Shown here piece by piece: positions 19,101 to 31,000 of a stretch of 64,000 nucleotides of DNA. Position 1 is the stretch's first letter, and every line of letters starts with the position of its first letter. The notes under the pieces were generated by a model. The model did not search any database. It was given only the letters and a program-made list of their open reading frames with translations, and was not told the origin of the DNA. Origin of the DNA: Mycobacterium sp. 1245805.9 (GTDB lineage Bacteria > Actinomycetota > Actinomycetes > Mycobacteriales > Mycobacteriaceae); NCBI RefSeq assembly GCF_001672915.1, contig NZ_LZKR01000117.1:33732-97731 (forward strand). The letters are read 5' to 3'. The translations under genes were made by a program, and so were the position numbers.

Positions 19101-19460
19101 TTACGTTGAGATGCACTGCACCAGGTTGGCTTCGCCCGACTCGGTCTTGGACTGGGTGTCCTTCACGGTCCCGTTGACGGTGATCGTGCACGTCGTCTTC
19201 TGACCCGTCGGATTCGCGGCGACGCTCAGCACCGCCGACGGGCTGGTGTCCTTGCTGGTGAACGAGACCGACCACGGGACCGGCTGATTGTTCAGAACCT
19301 GCAGGACACCGGTCGCGTCGTAATAGGACACCGCCGCCAACGGGGCATCCGACGTCACGGTGTACACCACCACATCGCCCGGCGCGCCGGCCGCGACCGG
19401 CGCCGCTGTCAGCAACACCCCGACCGATAGCGCGGGGGCTAGGGCAAACCGTGCCTTCAT
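19101..19460 (-). CDS. Secreted MmpS-like small protein
   Basis: A 119-residue exported protein: signal peptide MKARFALAPALSVGVLLTAAPVAAGA, then a beta-rich domain with VVYTVTSDAPLAAVSYYDA, PWSVSF and CTITVNGTVKDTQS, ending near a Cys. The mature part resembles the periplasmic domain of MmpS proteins without the membrane anchor. I start it at the ATG 19458-19460, preceded by AGGAG five bases upstream. The longer open frame has an unlikely basic extension. It could be a soluble partner of a lipid exporter elsewhere; that is inference. Confidence 0.8.
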   Translation of the reverse strand: MKARFALAPALSVGVLLTAAPVAAGAPGDVVVYTVTSDAPLAAVSYYDATGVLQVLNNQPVPWSVSFTSKDTSPSAVLSVAANPTGQKTTCTITVNGTVKDTQSKTESGEANLVQCIST

Positions 19461-19620
19461 CAGTGCTCCTTTGTCGCCCCCGCTCACGGGTACTTTGCGC
19501 CCGCTCGCGCGTATCAGCAACTCGTAGACGCAACGCCGGTCCGGTCGCGCACAAGGATCTCGCAAGCGTTATGGGGCAGACTGTTCGCGCGCCTAGATGG
19601 AGACGCGTAAGGAGTCGACG

Positions 19621-20154
19621 ATGAGGGACCAAGAAGACCCCGAGCAGTACATCCGCGACCTGGAAAGCGGTGTCGGCCAGACGCCGGTGACCCCGCCCCG
19701 GCCGTTCGGCACCGACTCGGGAAGTCGGGCGGTACCCGCGGAGGCCTCGCGGCGGCGGTTTCCCAGCGTGGCCGAGCTGGCGACGAATCCGCGAAAAAGG
19801 TTCCTACTGATCTGTGGGGTCGCGGCCCTGATCGCCATCGGATGCTACGTGGCGACGCATTACAGCAAGGACACCGTGCACGGACACCTCATCATGATCA
19901 ACGCTGGTACGACGGGCACGATCGACTGCAACAACGGAAACCTCGAGCTGGACGGGGGCAACAACACGTACACAGTCACCGGCCACTGCCAGCGGCTCGA
20001 CATCCGAGGTAGCGCAAATAAAGTCACCGTCGACAGCGCCGACACCATCGGGATCATCGGCGACGACAACGTGGTGATCTACCACTCCGGCGCACCGACG
20101 ATCAACAAGACGGGAAGCAACGATATCGTCGCCGAACGTCTGAGCAACCGTTGA
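19621..20154 (+). CDS. DUF3060 membrane-anchored protein
   Basis: A 177-residue protein with a cytoplasmic Pro/Arg-rich N-terminus, one membrane helix (FLLICGVAALIAIGCYVATH) and an external beta-rich repeat domain (GTIDCNNGNLELDGGNNTY, VTVDSADTIGIIGDDNVV) typical of DUF3060. Two Cys in the external domain may form a disulfide. The start ATG at 19621 has AAGGAG six bases upstream. An in-frame ATG at 19597 lacks one. Function unknown. It is divergent from the MmpS-like secreted protein. Confidence 0.8.
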   Translation: MRDQEDPEQYIRDLESGVGQTPVTPPRPFGTDSGSRAVPAEASRRRFPSVAELATNPRKRFLLICGVAALIAIGCYVATHYSKDTVHGHLIMINAGTTGTIDCNNGNLELDGGNNTYTVTGHCQRLDIRGSANKVTVDSADTIGIIGDDNVVIYHSGAPTINKTGSNDIVAERLSNR

Positions 20155-20158
20155 GAAC

Positions 20159-21493
20159 CTAGCCCAGGTTGGCCAGCAGCAGGGCCTCGGCGATCGCCGC
20201 GCGCTCCAGCACGCCAAGGTGCAGGCTTTCGTTGATGCTGTGCGCCTGGGTCGCCGGGTCCTCGACGCCGGTGACGAGGATCTTCGCCTGCGGGAACGCC
20301 GCCGCGAACTCGGCGATGAACGGGATCGAGCCACCCATCCCCATATCGATCGGCTCGGCGCCCCAGGCCTGCCGAAAGGCCGCCCGCGCCGCGTCATAAA
20401 CCGGGCCGCTGGCGTCGATGGCGTAGGGCTCGCCCTTGTCGCCGCGCGTGACGCTGACCCGCGCCCCCCACGGGGCGTGCCGCTGCAGATGTGACGTCAA
20501 CGCGTCCAGGTGCGCCTCGGCGTCGCCGCCGGGAGCTATCCGCATGCTGACCTTGGCCCCGGCCCGCGGGATGAGCGTATTCGACGCTGCCGCAACGGGT
20601 GTCGTGTCGATGCCGATCACGGTGATCGCCGGTTTGGCCCACAGCCGCTGGGGCACCGAACCGGAACCGATCTCGGACACCCCGTCCAGCACACCGGAAT
20701 CGGCGCGCACCCGCCCGGGCGGATAGTCGGGGTAGTTCAGTGAGCTGATGTCGGTTTCGTGCAGCCCGGCCACGGCGACGTTGCCGTCGTCGTCGTGCAG
20801 ACTGGCCAGCACCCGCACCAGGGCGCTCAGCGCGTCGGGAACCACCCCGCCCCACAGGCCCGAGTGCAGCCCGTGGTCGAGCGTGGCCACCTCGACCACG
20901 CAGTCGACCAGCCCGCGCAGCGAAACCGTGAGCGCGGGGGTGTCGGTGCTCCAGTTGTCCGAGTCCGCGATGACGATCACGTCGGCGGTCAGCGCGTCGC
21001 GGTCGGCGCGGAGCAGTCGGCCCAGCGACGGCGAGCCGGATTCCTCCTCGCCCTCGACGAAGACCGTCACGCCGACCGGCGGCTGGCCGCCGTGTGCGCG
21101 AAATGCCGCCAAATGCGTTGCCACACCGGCCTTGTCGTCGGCGCTGCCGCGGCCGTACAGCCGGCCGTCGCGCTCGGTGGGCTCGAAGGGCGGCGATACC
21201 CACTGGCCGTGGTCGCCCTCGGGCTGCACGTCGTGGTGCGCGTACAGCAACACGGTGGGCGCTCCCGGCGGCGCCGGATGCCGCGCGATGACGGCCGGCG
21301 CCCCGCCCTCGCTGACGATGCGCACGTCGCCAAAACCGGCCTGCGACAACAGGTCCGCCACCGCCTGCGCGCTGCGGTGCACCTCGTCGCGCCGGGCCGG
21401 GTCGGCCCACACCGATTCGATCCGCACCAAGTCCTCGAGGTCGCGGCGCACCGACGGCAACACCTCGCGGACGCGCTCAGTCAGATCGCTCAT
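20159..21493 (-). CDS. M20-family peptidase/dipeptidase (Rv2522c-like)
   Basis: A 444-residue zinc metallopeptidase. LLYAHHDVQP holds the first zinc His and catalytic Asp, GRGSADDKAG the bridging Asp, and EGEEESGSPS the catalytic Glu and a zinc Glu. ADSDNWSTDTP and the C-terminal ATQAHSINESLHL complete the metal site. The family removes N-terminal residues or cleaves dipeptides and acylated amino acids; the substrate here is not known. It lies downstream of fas-acpS on the same strand, separated from acpS by a palindromic element. The order is as I recall in M. tuberculosis. Confidence 0.9.
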   Translation of the reverse strand: MSDLTERVREVLPSVRRDLEDLVRIESVWADPARRDEVHRSAQAVADLLSQAGFGDVRIVSEGGAPAVIARHPAPPGAPTVLLYAHHDVQPEGDHGQWVSPPFEPTERDGRLYGRGSADDKAGVATHLAAFRAHGGQPPVGVTVFVEGEEESGSPSLGRLLRADRDALTADVIVIADSDNWSTDTPALTVSLRGLVDCVVEVATLDHGLHSGLWGGVVPDALSALVRVLASLHDDDGNVAVAGLHETDISSLNYPDYPPGRVRADSGVLDGVSEIGSGSVPQRLWAKPAITVIGIDTTPVAAASNTLIPRAGAKVSMRIAPGGDAEAHLDALTSHLQRHAPWGARVSVTRGDKGEPYAIDASGPVYDAARAAFRQAWGAEPIDMGMGGSIPFIAEFAAAFPQAKILVTGVEDPATQAHSINESLHLGVLERAAIAEALLLANLG

Positions 21494-21497
21494 GCCT

Positions 21498-21578
21498 CCC
21501 CTTCATCCCGCGAGCGTGCACAGAATGCCCTCAACCGGCGGCGTGTCGCGGACAAACACGCACGCTCGCGGATGAGGG
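21498..21578. repeat. Long imperfect palindrome between acpS and the M20 gene
   Basis: Left arm 21498-21519 (CCCTTCATCCCGCGAGCGTGC, shown with breaks: CCCTTCATCCCG then CGAGCGTGC) pairs with right arm 21560-21578 (GCACGCTCGCGGATGAGGG) apart from single-base bulges. The inner part also contains GCGG and CCGC-rich complementary stretches. It can fold into a long hairpin in DNA or RNA. It could act as a terminator or processing site within the fas-acpS-M20 operon, or be one copy of a dispersed palindromic element. Confidence 0.6.
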
Positions 21579-21585
21579 CTCGCGC

Positions 21586-21978
21586 TCAAGGAGTCTCCAG
21601 GATCGCGACGGCGGCGGCGGTATCCCCTTCGTGCGTCAGCGACACGTGGATCGTCACGTCGGCCAGATGCTTGGCGATGTCCCCGGTCAGCCGCACCCGG
21701 GGTCGGCCCCACATGTCGGTGACCACCTCGATGTCACGGTGGATGTCCTCCGGCAACACGGGCCGCTGCGCGAACCGCGACACCGACCAGGCCTTGATCA
21801 CCGCCTCCTTCGCCGCCCAGCGGGCCGCCAGGTGGCGCGCCGCCGACGAACTCTTGTCCGAGGCGTCGCGCCGCTCACCCGGGGTGAACGTTTCGGAGAA
21901 TGTCGTTCCCGGTTGGTCGACCTGCTCGGCGAAATCAGGGATGGAGACGAGATCGATCCCCACACCGACAATGCCCAT
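21586..21978 (-). CDS. acpS: Holo-[acyl-carrier-protein] synthase AcpS
   Basis: A 130-residue 4'-phosphopantetheinyl transferase that activates the ACP domain of type I FAS. The GVGIDLVSI motif holds the Mg-binding Asp, and WAAKEAVIKAWS is the WxxKEAxxK signature. The length equals that of M. tuberculosis AcpS (Rv2523c). The gene begins 28 bp after the fas stop on the same strand, so it is co-transcribed with its main substrate, as in other mycobacteria. Confidence 0.96.
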   Translation of the reverse strand: MGIVGVGIDLVSIPDFAEQVDQPGTTFSETFTPGERRDASDKSSSAARHLAARWAAKEAVIKAWSVSRFAQRPVLPEDIHRDIEVVTDMWGRPRVRLTGDIAKHLADVTIHVSLTHEGDTAAAVAILETP

Positions 21979-22006
21979 GGCTGGCCAGGTTAACCGATGG
22001 ACGGCG

Positions 22007-25000
22007 TCACCCGGCAGGGACCTGGTAGGCGTCGTCGTCGCCCAGACGGGCGGCCGGATTCAACAGCATCGCCGCCTCCTGCCGCTTCTCCGCCACCTCG
22101 TGGTCGAAGCGACGGTCCGGGGGCCGCTGGTACATCGGCGGGCCACCGGCGATGGCCGACACGAGTCGGCGCTGGCCGGCCAGCAGGCGGGCGTCCGCAC
22201 GCCGCTGGTAGTCGGCGCGCTGATCCGGGTCCAGCGCGGCGATGAACGCCTGGGGGTGCACCAGCGCGACGAGCCCGGACACGTGGCCGAACCCGAGGCT
22301 GGTCAGCATCCCCGCCTTGAGCGGGAATTTCTCACCGAGCCGCAGCGTGTCGCGCACCCAGACGAAGTGCGAGGAGCCCGCCAGTTCGTCGTCGACGCAA
22401 TCCAGGCTGCGGTTGGGCGGGATGACCCCGTCGCGCAGCATCTGGCACAGGCCCATCGTCTGGAAGACCGCGGCACCGCCCTTGGCGTGGCCGGTGAGGC
22501 TCTTCTGCGATACCACGAACAACGGGGCGCCCGGCGAGCGGCCCAGCGAGTCGGCCAGCCGCTCGTGCAGCTCGGTCTCGTTGGGATCGTTGGCCAGCGT
22601 CGACGTGTCGTGCTTGGAGATCACGGCGATGTCGTCGGCGCCGACGCCCAGCTTGGCCAGCGCCCGCGCCAGCGGCGAGTCCTTGCCGCCGCGGCCCGCG
22701 CCCAGCGCACCCAGGCCCGGGGCCGGGATCGAGGTGTGCACGCCGTCGCCGAACGACTGCGCGAACGCGACCACGGCGAGGACCGGCAGGCCCATCTTCA
22801 GCGCCAGGTCGCCGCGCGCCATCAGGATGGTGCCGCCACCCTGCGCCTCGACGAAGCCCAGCCGGCGCCGGTCGTTGGGCCGGGAGAACTTCGAGTCGTG
22901 GATCCCGCGGCCGCGCATCATGCCGGTATCCGCGGTCGCGGCCATGTCGCCGAAGCCGATGATGCCCTCGAGCGTCAGGTCGTCGATGCCGCCGGCGACC
23001 ACCATCTCGGCCTTGCCCAGCCGGATCTTGTCGAGGCCCTCCTCCATCGACACGGCGGCGGTCGCGCAAGCGGCGACGGGGTGGATCATCGCGCCGTAGC
23101 TGCCGATGTAGGACTGAACCACGTGTGCGGCAACGATATTGGGCAGCACCTCTTGGAAGATGTCGTTCGGCTTGTTACGGCCCAACAGGTTGCCGTGGTA
23201 CATCGTCTGCATCGACGTGCCACCGCCCATGCCGGTACCCATGGTGTTGGCCACCATGCTCGGGTGCACGTAGCGCATCACCTCGGCCGGGCTGAAGCCG
23301 GCGGACAGGAACGCGTCGACGGTCGCCACGATGTTCCACACGGCAAGCCGGTCAATGGAACTCGCCATGTCGGGGCTGATACCCCACACCGTCGGGTCGA
23401 ACCCGGTCGGCACCTGGCCGCCGACGACCCGGGACAGCTTGGTCTTGCGCGGCACCCGGATCTCGGTGCCGGCCTTGCGGATGACCTGCCAGTCACTCGA
23501 GTCGGGCACCGGGCGGATGATCGTGTGCTCCGGGTCGAACTCGGCGAAGGCGCGCGCGTCGGCTTCCGAGGACACCACGAACGCGAAGTCCTTCTCCAGG
23601 AACACCGAAACCAGCAGCGGGGACGCGTGATCGGGATCGATGGCGCCGTCGTCGACGAACTCACGGATGCCGCATCGTTCCACCACGGTGTCGTGGTAGC
23701 GCTCGACCAGCTCGGACTCGTCGACCAGGTCGCCGGATTCGGTGTCGTACCAACCGGGTTGGGGGTCGTCTTCCCAACGGATCAGCCCGGTGGTCCAGGC
23801 CAGCTCGAGCACACCGGCCGCCGACAGCTCGTTGTCGACCTCCATCTCGAACCGGGTGCGCGACGAGCCGTACGGTCCGAGCTCGGCGCCGCCGACGATC
23901 ACCACCAGCTCGGCGGGGTCGACGTCGAGGTCGGCCCATTCCGGGGGCGGTGCCGGGCGGTAGCCGCGCGGCGGCGACGGCAGCGCGCGAATGGTGCCCA
24001 CGGCCGCGTCGTCGTCGTCCTCGCCGGCGGCCTCGGCCGACATCTCCTCGCGCGCCTTGGCGGCCAGCTCGGCCATATCGAGGTTGGCCTCGGCGAGCCC
24101 GCCGGTCAGGTCGGCCTCGATCGGCTTGCTGGCCGCGGCCACCTTGGACTCCACGTCGCACAGGCTCAGCAGCATCGCGGCCATCTCGTCGGTGGAGTAG
24201 GTGGTGACGCCGGCCTCCTCGACCGCGCTGACGATCGCGTCGTTGTGGCCCATCAGCCCGGTGCCGCGGGTCCAGCCAATCAGCGCGTGCGCCAGGCTGA
24301 CTCGGGCCGCCCAGGACGACTCGGCGTGCCAGCGGCTCACCAGCGCGTCCAACGCCGACTTGGCCTCACCGTAGGCGCCGTCCCCGCCGAACATGCCGCG
24401 GTTGGGCGAGCCCGGCAGGACCACGTGCAGACGCGACGCGATGTCGCGCTCGGCGCCGATCTTCGACAGGCCGCCGATCAACCGCTGCACGGCCCACAGC
24501 AGGACCTTCATCTCCATCTCGGAGCGCGAACCGGCCTCGGACAGGTCGCCGGCGACGCGCGGGGCCGCGAACGGGAACAGCAGCGTGGGGGTCTGCGCGT
24601 CCTTGATGTGAATGGATTGCGGCCCAAGGCTTTCGGACTGCTCGGTGCCGACCCACTCGACCAGGGCGTCGATGTCGGAGTAGGACGCCATGTTGGCCGC
24701 CACCACCCACAGGGCGGCGCCGTAGCGGGCGTGGTCACGGTAGAGCCCGCGGTAGAACGCCAGCCGTTCGTCGTCGAGCTTGGATGTCGTCGCGATGACG
24801 GTGGCGCCGCCGTCGAGCAGACGCGCGACCACCGAGGCCGCGATCGAACCCTTGGAAGCGCCCGTCACCACGGCGACCTCGCTGCTGTACGGACCCGGCA
24901 GCGGGTTCTCGGCGCCGGCGGCGATGCGGCCGTACAGCGACGCGTGGATCTGGCGGCCGGCGGCCAGCGACTTGCCCTGCCACCAGGTGGCCTGGGTGGC

Positions 25001-28000
25001 GACGACGTGGCCTGCGCCCTCGAACCGCTCGGACAGCCGCATCCAGTCGGCGTCGATGTCGCCCTCGTCGGTCAGCCAAAGCTTGACCAGGTCCTCGCGG
25101 GCGCTGGCCCAGCGGTCGTCGAACACGACGGCCTTTTTGGCGTCGAACACCGGGGCCACCAAACGTGGCCAGTCCGCGCCCAATTCGGCGGTGACCAAGT
25201 CGATGAGCTCGGCGTCGGTGGCCGCCGGCGACACGCTAACCGGATCGTCGAGGCCCAGCTGGCCCAGCACCAGGCGGGCCGCCGAGGCCAGCACGCCGTC
25301 GCGACCGGTGATCTGGTCGGTGAATTCGGAGAGCGCGGCCGCGTCGATGGTCGCGCCGCCGCCACCGCCCGCCGACGGCAGCGCCACCGAAATGCCGTGC
25401 CGGGCGGCGACCGACGTGACCGCCGCGTCGATGACCTTGTCGACGGAGGCGGCGTCGGCCAGCGCGCCCTCGTGCAGGTGGCCCATCGCGCCGCCACGGA
25501 CGCTGGTGCCCTCGCGGGTGCCCAGCGCCACTTCCACCGTGACGTGCTTGGCCCAGCCGTCCCCGAGCTCCCAGGTCTTCTTGACCCGTTCGGCGATCGC
25601 GGCCGGCCGCTTGCCCGACGGCCCCAGCACCGTGCGCAGCTGATCGTTGATCGCGTCGGAAAGCACTGGGCCGTAAGGCTTGTAGGTACGTGCCAGCTTG
25701 GTCACCTGCGCGCGCAGTCCGGCCAGATCGGCCTCGGCCGCGCCGTCGATGGCCCCCAGGTTCAGCTCCGAACCCAGGTCCACCAGCAGCTGGTTGCGCC
25801 GCGACGACGCGCCGTCGGTGATGGACTCGATGGAGTCCAGCTGTTCGATCTGGTCGATGCGCATCTTGGCCGACAGCGCGATGAGCGCGAGGGTGGCATC
25901 AGCGGCATCGAACGTGATGTCATCCGGCCGAGCTGCCCCCGACGGCGCAGCCGGCGCCGAAACCGGTGCGGCTGCGGCCGTTTCGGGCGCTGCCGCGTCC
26001 GCCGGCGCCGTGTAGCCGACCTCGTCCTCGGGTTCCGGCTCCGGGTCCGTGTCGGTGGCGAACAGCACGGCGGCATCGCGCTCGGCGTTGAGCACCTCGA
26101 CCGTGCTGTGCGCGTATTCGGGCAACTTGAGGGTGTTGGTCGCCAGACCGGCGACGGTCGGCGCCGACTTCACGCCGATCTCGACGAACCGCTCCACACC
26201 GAGACCGCCCGCGGCCTCCTCGGTGAACAAAAGGTCCTGGGTCTCGATCCAGCGCACGGGGCTGGCGAACTGCCAGGCCAGCAGCTCGATCAGCAGCTTT
26301 CGGGCCAGCTCGCCCGGCCGCTCGCGACGCCAGGTGTCGTAGTCGGCGAGGATCTCGTCGAGCGGCTCGGCGGGCACCAAATCCCGGATCTCCTGGACGA
26401 AGTCGCGATCCAGCGTGAACGGCCGCGGCACCAGGTTCGGGATGTAACGGCCGACGATGATGTCGGGATCCTTGTCGCGCGGCATGACCCGTTCCAGCGC
26501 TCGCCGGAAGTCGGCCACGCCGACGCGCAGCACCCGCGAGTGGAACGGCACGTCGATGCCCGGCACCAGGATGAACGAGCGCTTGCCTCCAGTGATTTCA
26601 CGACGACGTTCGATCTCTACCTCGAGCGCTTCCAGGCCGCGCACCGTGCCGGCGATCGCGTACTGCGAGCCGCGCAGGTTGAAATTCACGATCTCGAGAA
26701 ATTCACCGGTGCTCTCGGCGATTCCGGCGACGAACGCCGGAACATCCTCGTCGGGCAGGTCGATCTGCGAGGGCCGGATCGCCGCCAGCCGGTAGTTGGA
26801 GCGACCCAGCTCGTCGCGGGGCACGATGTCGTGCATCTTCGACCCGCGGTGAAACACCATCTCCAGCAAGGCTTCCAGCTCATAGATGCCCGTCACGCAG
26901 GCCAGCGCGGTGTATTCACCGACGGAGTGGCCGCACGCGATGGCGCCTTCGACGAAGGCACCCTGCTCACGCATCTCGGCGACCTGCGCGGCGGCCACGG
27001 TCGCCATCGCAACCTGGGTGAACTGCGTCAGATACAGCACGCCCTCGGGGTGGTTGTAATGCACACCGCTGGCGATGATGCTGGTCGGGTTGTCGCGCAC
27101 CACGTGCAGCACCGAGAAGCCCAGCGTGTCGCGGGTGAACTTGTCGGCGGCGTCCCACACCTTGCGCGCCGCCTTGGACCGGGCCCGGACGTCCATGCCC
27201 ATGCCCTTGTGCTGGATGCCCTGGCCGGGGAACGCATAGACCGTCCTCGGGGAGTCCAGCCGCGCGGTGGCCGACATCACCAGGTCCGATCCGACCCGTG
27301 CGGCCACCTCCAAAACCTCGGCGCCCTGGTCGATTCCGACGCGGTCCACCCGGAAATCGACCTCGTCACCGGGACGGACCATGCCCAGGAATCGCGCGGT
27401 CCAGCCGACCAGCCGAGCGGGCGGGCGGGCCTTGCCGTCGGTGGCGGTCGCCGCGTGCTGCGCCGCGGCCGACAGCCACATGCCGTGCACGATCGGCGAT
27501 TCCAGCCCGGCCAGCAGCGCGGCCGCCCGATCGGTGTGGATGGGATTGTGGTCACCGGACACCACCGCGAACGGGCGCATGTCGACCGGCGCGGTCAGCG
27601 TGACGTCGCGCCGGCGACGGCGCGGGGTGTCGGTCGCATTCTCCGACACCGCGCCGCCGGCCCGGACCGGATCGGTGAGCTCGGCCGCACCGGTGCGCCC
27701 GAGGATCGCGAAACGCTCGGCGAGCGTAGCGATTACCGCGCCGTCGGCGTCCGAGATGGACACCGAGACCGGGACCACCCGGCCCATGTCCGTGTCGAGG
27801 GCGCGCGAAGCCGTTGCGGTGACGGTCAATTGGGCGCGCACAGTCGGCAGCGTGCCGACCACATGCGCAGCGTGGTCGAGATGCACCAGGCTCAGCAGGC
27901 CCTCCACCACGGGGACACCGGAATCGGTGACGGCTGAGCCGATCGCCGCGAAAACGGCGGGCCAGCAGGGGCCGACGAGCGCGTCGGGCACGGTGGTCAG

Positions 28001-31000
28001 GCTCGGCGCCAGCGGCTCGCCGAAGATAGCCGTGACGCCGGTGTGGTCCGCGACCCGCTCGGGATCCCAGTCCACCGTCAAGGTGGCCGTCCCGTCGGTG
28101 ACCGCCGGCAGGAAGTCCGGCCCGTCGACGCCCGCGGCGATCGCCAGGACCGCGCGCATGGCGGCGGTGGCGTCCTCGGTGGACACCACGGGGGTGCCAC
28201 CGTCAACGGTGTTGGCGGGCAACCGGAATGGGATGTCGACCCACGCGCCGGACACCGGCACGCTCAGCATGACGCCGTCGCCGTCGACCTCGAGCCGCGC
28301 CCCGGTGGACGAGTGCGTCGCGCGCTGGCTTTCGGGTCCGTCATGCACCAGCCAGTCGCTCGGCTCGGCGATTCGATGGACCGGGTTGGTCGTGGTGCGG
28401 CCGGCCCACTGCACGTCCGGCGCGTCCAGCACGACGGCCAGCGGTCCGGTCACGTCGGCGCGGCCGCGCCGGCGCGACGGGGCGGGCCGGGGCTCCGCGC
28501 CCGCGGCCAGCGCTTCGTTTACGGCGGCCTGCTCGAAGCGGTCCAGCAGCTCGCCGACGGGTTCGTCCATCCGGGTGATGCCGGCCACCCCCGCGGTGCC
28601 CGGGATGATGCAGACCTGGTCGGCGTCGTAGCGGGCGTCGTGGGCCTGCCACAGCGAGTCACTGCGCCACCAGCGCCGCACATCCTTGTCGATGACCGGC
28701 ACGAAGTTGACCGGCTTGCCGAGGGTCTTGCACAGCGTGACGAAGAACGGCACGTCGGCCGGGTGCAGCTGCACGGTTTCGGCGTCCGGGTAGCTTTCGA
28801 GCAGCCGGCCGATTGCCGCCTCCGGGTTCTCCAGCAGCTCCTCGTCCGCGAAGGCCGTCTCGATCGGCCCGAAATCCTTTGGGTGCAAACGCGCTTCGGC
28901 GCGCTGCAGCATCTGCTGGAAACGGTCGCGCCACGTGTCGGCCAGCCAGGGGCTGCCGGGCGAGGCCGTGTCGGCGGTCGAATCGCCGTCGCCGATGGTC
29001 AGTTCGACGTAGCGCCGCAACCACTGCAGGTAGGTCATCTCCCCCACGTCGCCGAAATACGGCTTGGCGGTGTTGGCCATCGCCGCGATGATCTCGTCGC
29101 GGCGCTCGGCGACCGCGTCGGCGTCACCGGCGACCTCGTCGAGCAGCCGGCCGCACCGTGAGGCGCTGTTGTCGATCTCGTGGATGTCGGCGCCGAGCTG
29201 GCTACGGCTGGATGCCATGCCGCCCTGGGCTTTTCCGGCGCTGATCCACTGGTCGGTGCCGGTGGTTTCGACCAGCATCCGCTTGACCGACGGCGACGTC
29301 GTGGACTCGAGCGTCGCCATCGCCGCGGTGCCGACCAGGATGCCGTCGATCGGCATCAACGGGAAGCCGTACGCCTCGGCCCAGCGCCCGGACAGGTATT
29401 CGGCCGCCCGCTCGGGAGTGCCGATGCCGCCGCCGACGCAGACGGTGATGTTGGGACGCGACCGCAATTCCGAATAGGTCGCCAGCAGCAGGTCGTCCAG
29501 GTCCTCCCAGGAGTGGTGGCCGCCGGCGCGGCCGCCCTCGATGTGCATGATCACCGGCTTGGTGGGCACCTCGGTCGCGATGCGGATGACCGAGCGGATC
29601 TGCTCCACGGTGCCGGGCTTGAACACCACGTGGCTGATACCGATGTCGTTGAGCTCGTCGATCAACTCGACGGCTTCCTCGAGGTCCGGGATGCCGGCGC
29701 TGATCACCAGGCCGTCGATCGCCGCGCCGGACTGGCGGGCCTTCTGCACCAGCCGCTTGCCGCCGACCTGGAGCTTCCATAGGTAAGGGTCGAGGAACAG
29801 GGCGTTGAACTGATAGGTGCGGCCGGGCTCGAGCAGCCCGGAAAGCTCCTCGATGCGGTCGGCGAAGATTTCCTCGGTGACCTGCCCGCCGCCGGCCAGC
29901 TCGGCCCAGTGCCCGGCATTGGCCGCGGCCGCGACGATCTTGGCGTCGACAGTGGTCGGGGTCATGCCCGCGAGCAGGATCGGCGAGCGGCCGGTCAGCC
30001 GGGTGAACTTCGTCGACAGCTTGACCCGGCCGTCGGGCAGCGTCACCACGGTCGGCGCGTAGCTCGACCAGGGCCGTGCCACCTCGGGGGTGGCCCCGAC
30101 GGTGAAGAGGTTGCGCTGACCGCCGCGAGTCGCCGCGGGCACGATGCCGACGCCCAGGCCGCGGATCACCGGCGCGGTCAGCCGGGTCAGGATGTCCCCG
30201 GGGCCCAGGTCGAGAATCCAGCGGGCGCCGGCTTGGTGAACGCTCGTGATCTCATCCACCCAATCGACGCCGCTCACCAGGATGGCCTCGGTCAGCTTCC
30301 GCGCCAGCGCGACGTCGAGGCCGACCTTCTCGGCCCAGCCCCCGACGATGTCGATGCCGTCGGCCAGCCGCGGCGTGTGGAAGCCAACCTCGACCCGAAC
30401 CGGGTCGAAGACCGGTGCGAAGACGTCGCCGCCGCGGACCTTGTTCTTGCGGTCGGCCTCCTCCTTTTCGGAGATCTGCTGGCAATACAGTTCGAAGCGC
30501 GAGAGCTGCTCGGGGGTGCCGGTGATGACGACCGACCGGCGGCCGTTGCGGATGGACAGCACCGGGGGCAGCACGGTCCGCACGTCCTGCGCGAACTCGT
30601 CGAGCAGCCGGCGAATGCGTTCGGGGTCGGCGTTGGTCACCGACACCATCGGCGGCCGGTTCCCCAGCACGGAGATCCCGCGCCTTCGGGCGACCAGCGT
30701 CCCGGCCGCGCCGATCAGCTGGGCCAGCGCCAGCAGTTCGATGTCGCGGGCGCCCCCGGCGTTGAACGCCTCGACGGCGAGCACGCCCTGGGAATGCCCG
30801 ACAACGGCCACCGGCGGCGTGGCGGTCCAATCCATGCCCTGGCGGGCCAGCGCCCGCGCCGCCGCGATCTGGGTGAGCAGCACGCCCGGGATCGACACCG
30901 CGGCCGACGTCAGGTGCTTGTCCGACGGGATGGGATCCTCGGCGGCCAGCGCACGCACCCAGCGAAGCGGCTCGAAACCGATCGGGCGGACCACGACCAG

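Noticed and set aside
20759..27937. A 2392-codon open frame on the plus strand, antisense to fas.
   Set aside because: It mirrors the codon bias of fas (GC-rich third positions leave the antisense frame free of stops). The product is rich in His/Arg/Gln/Gly without any domain, and fas on the other strand is unmistakable.
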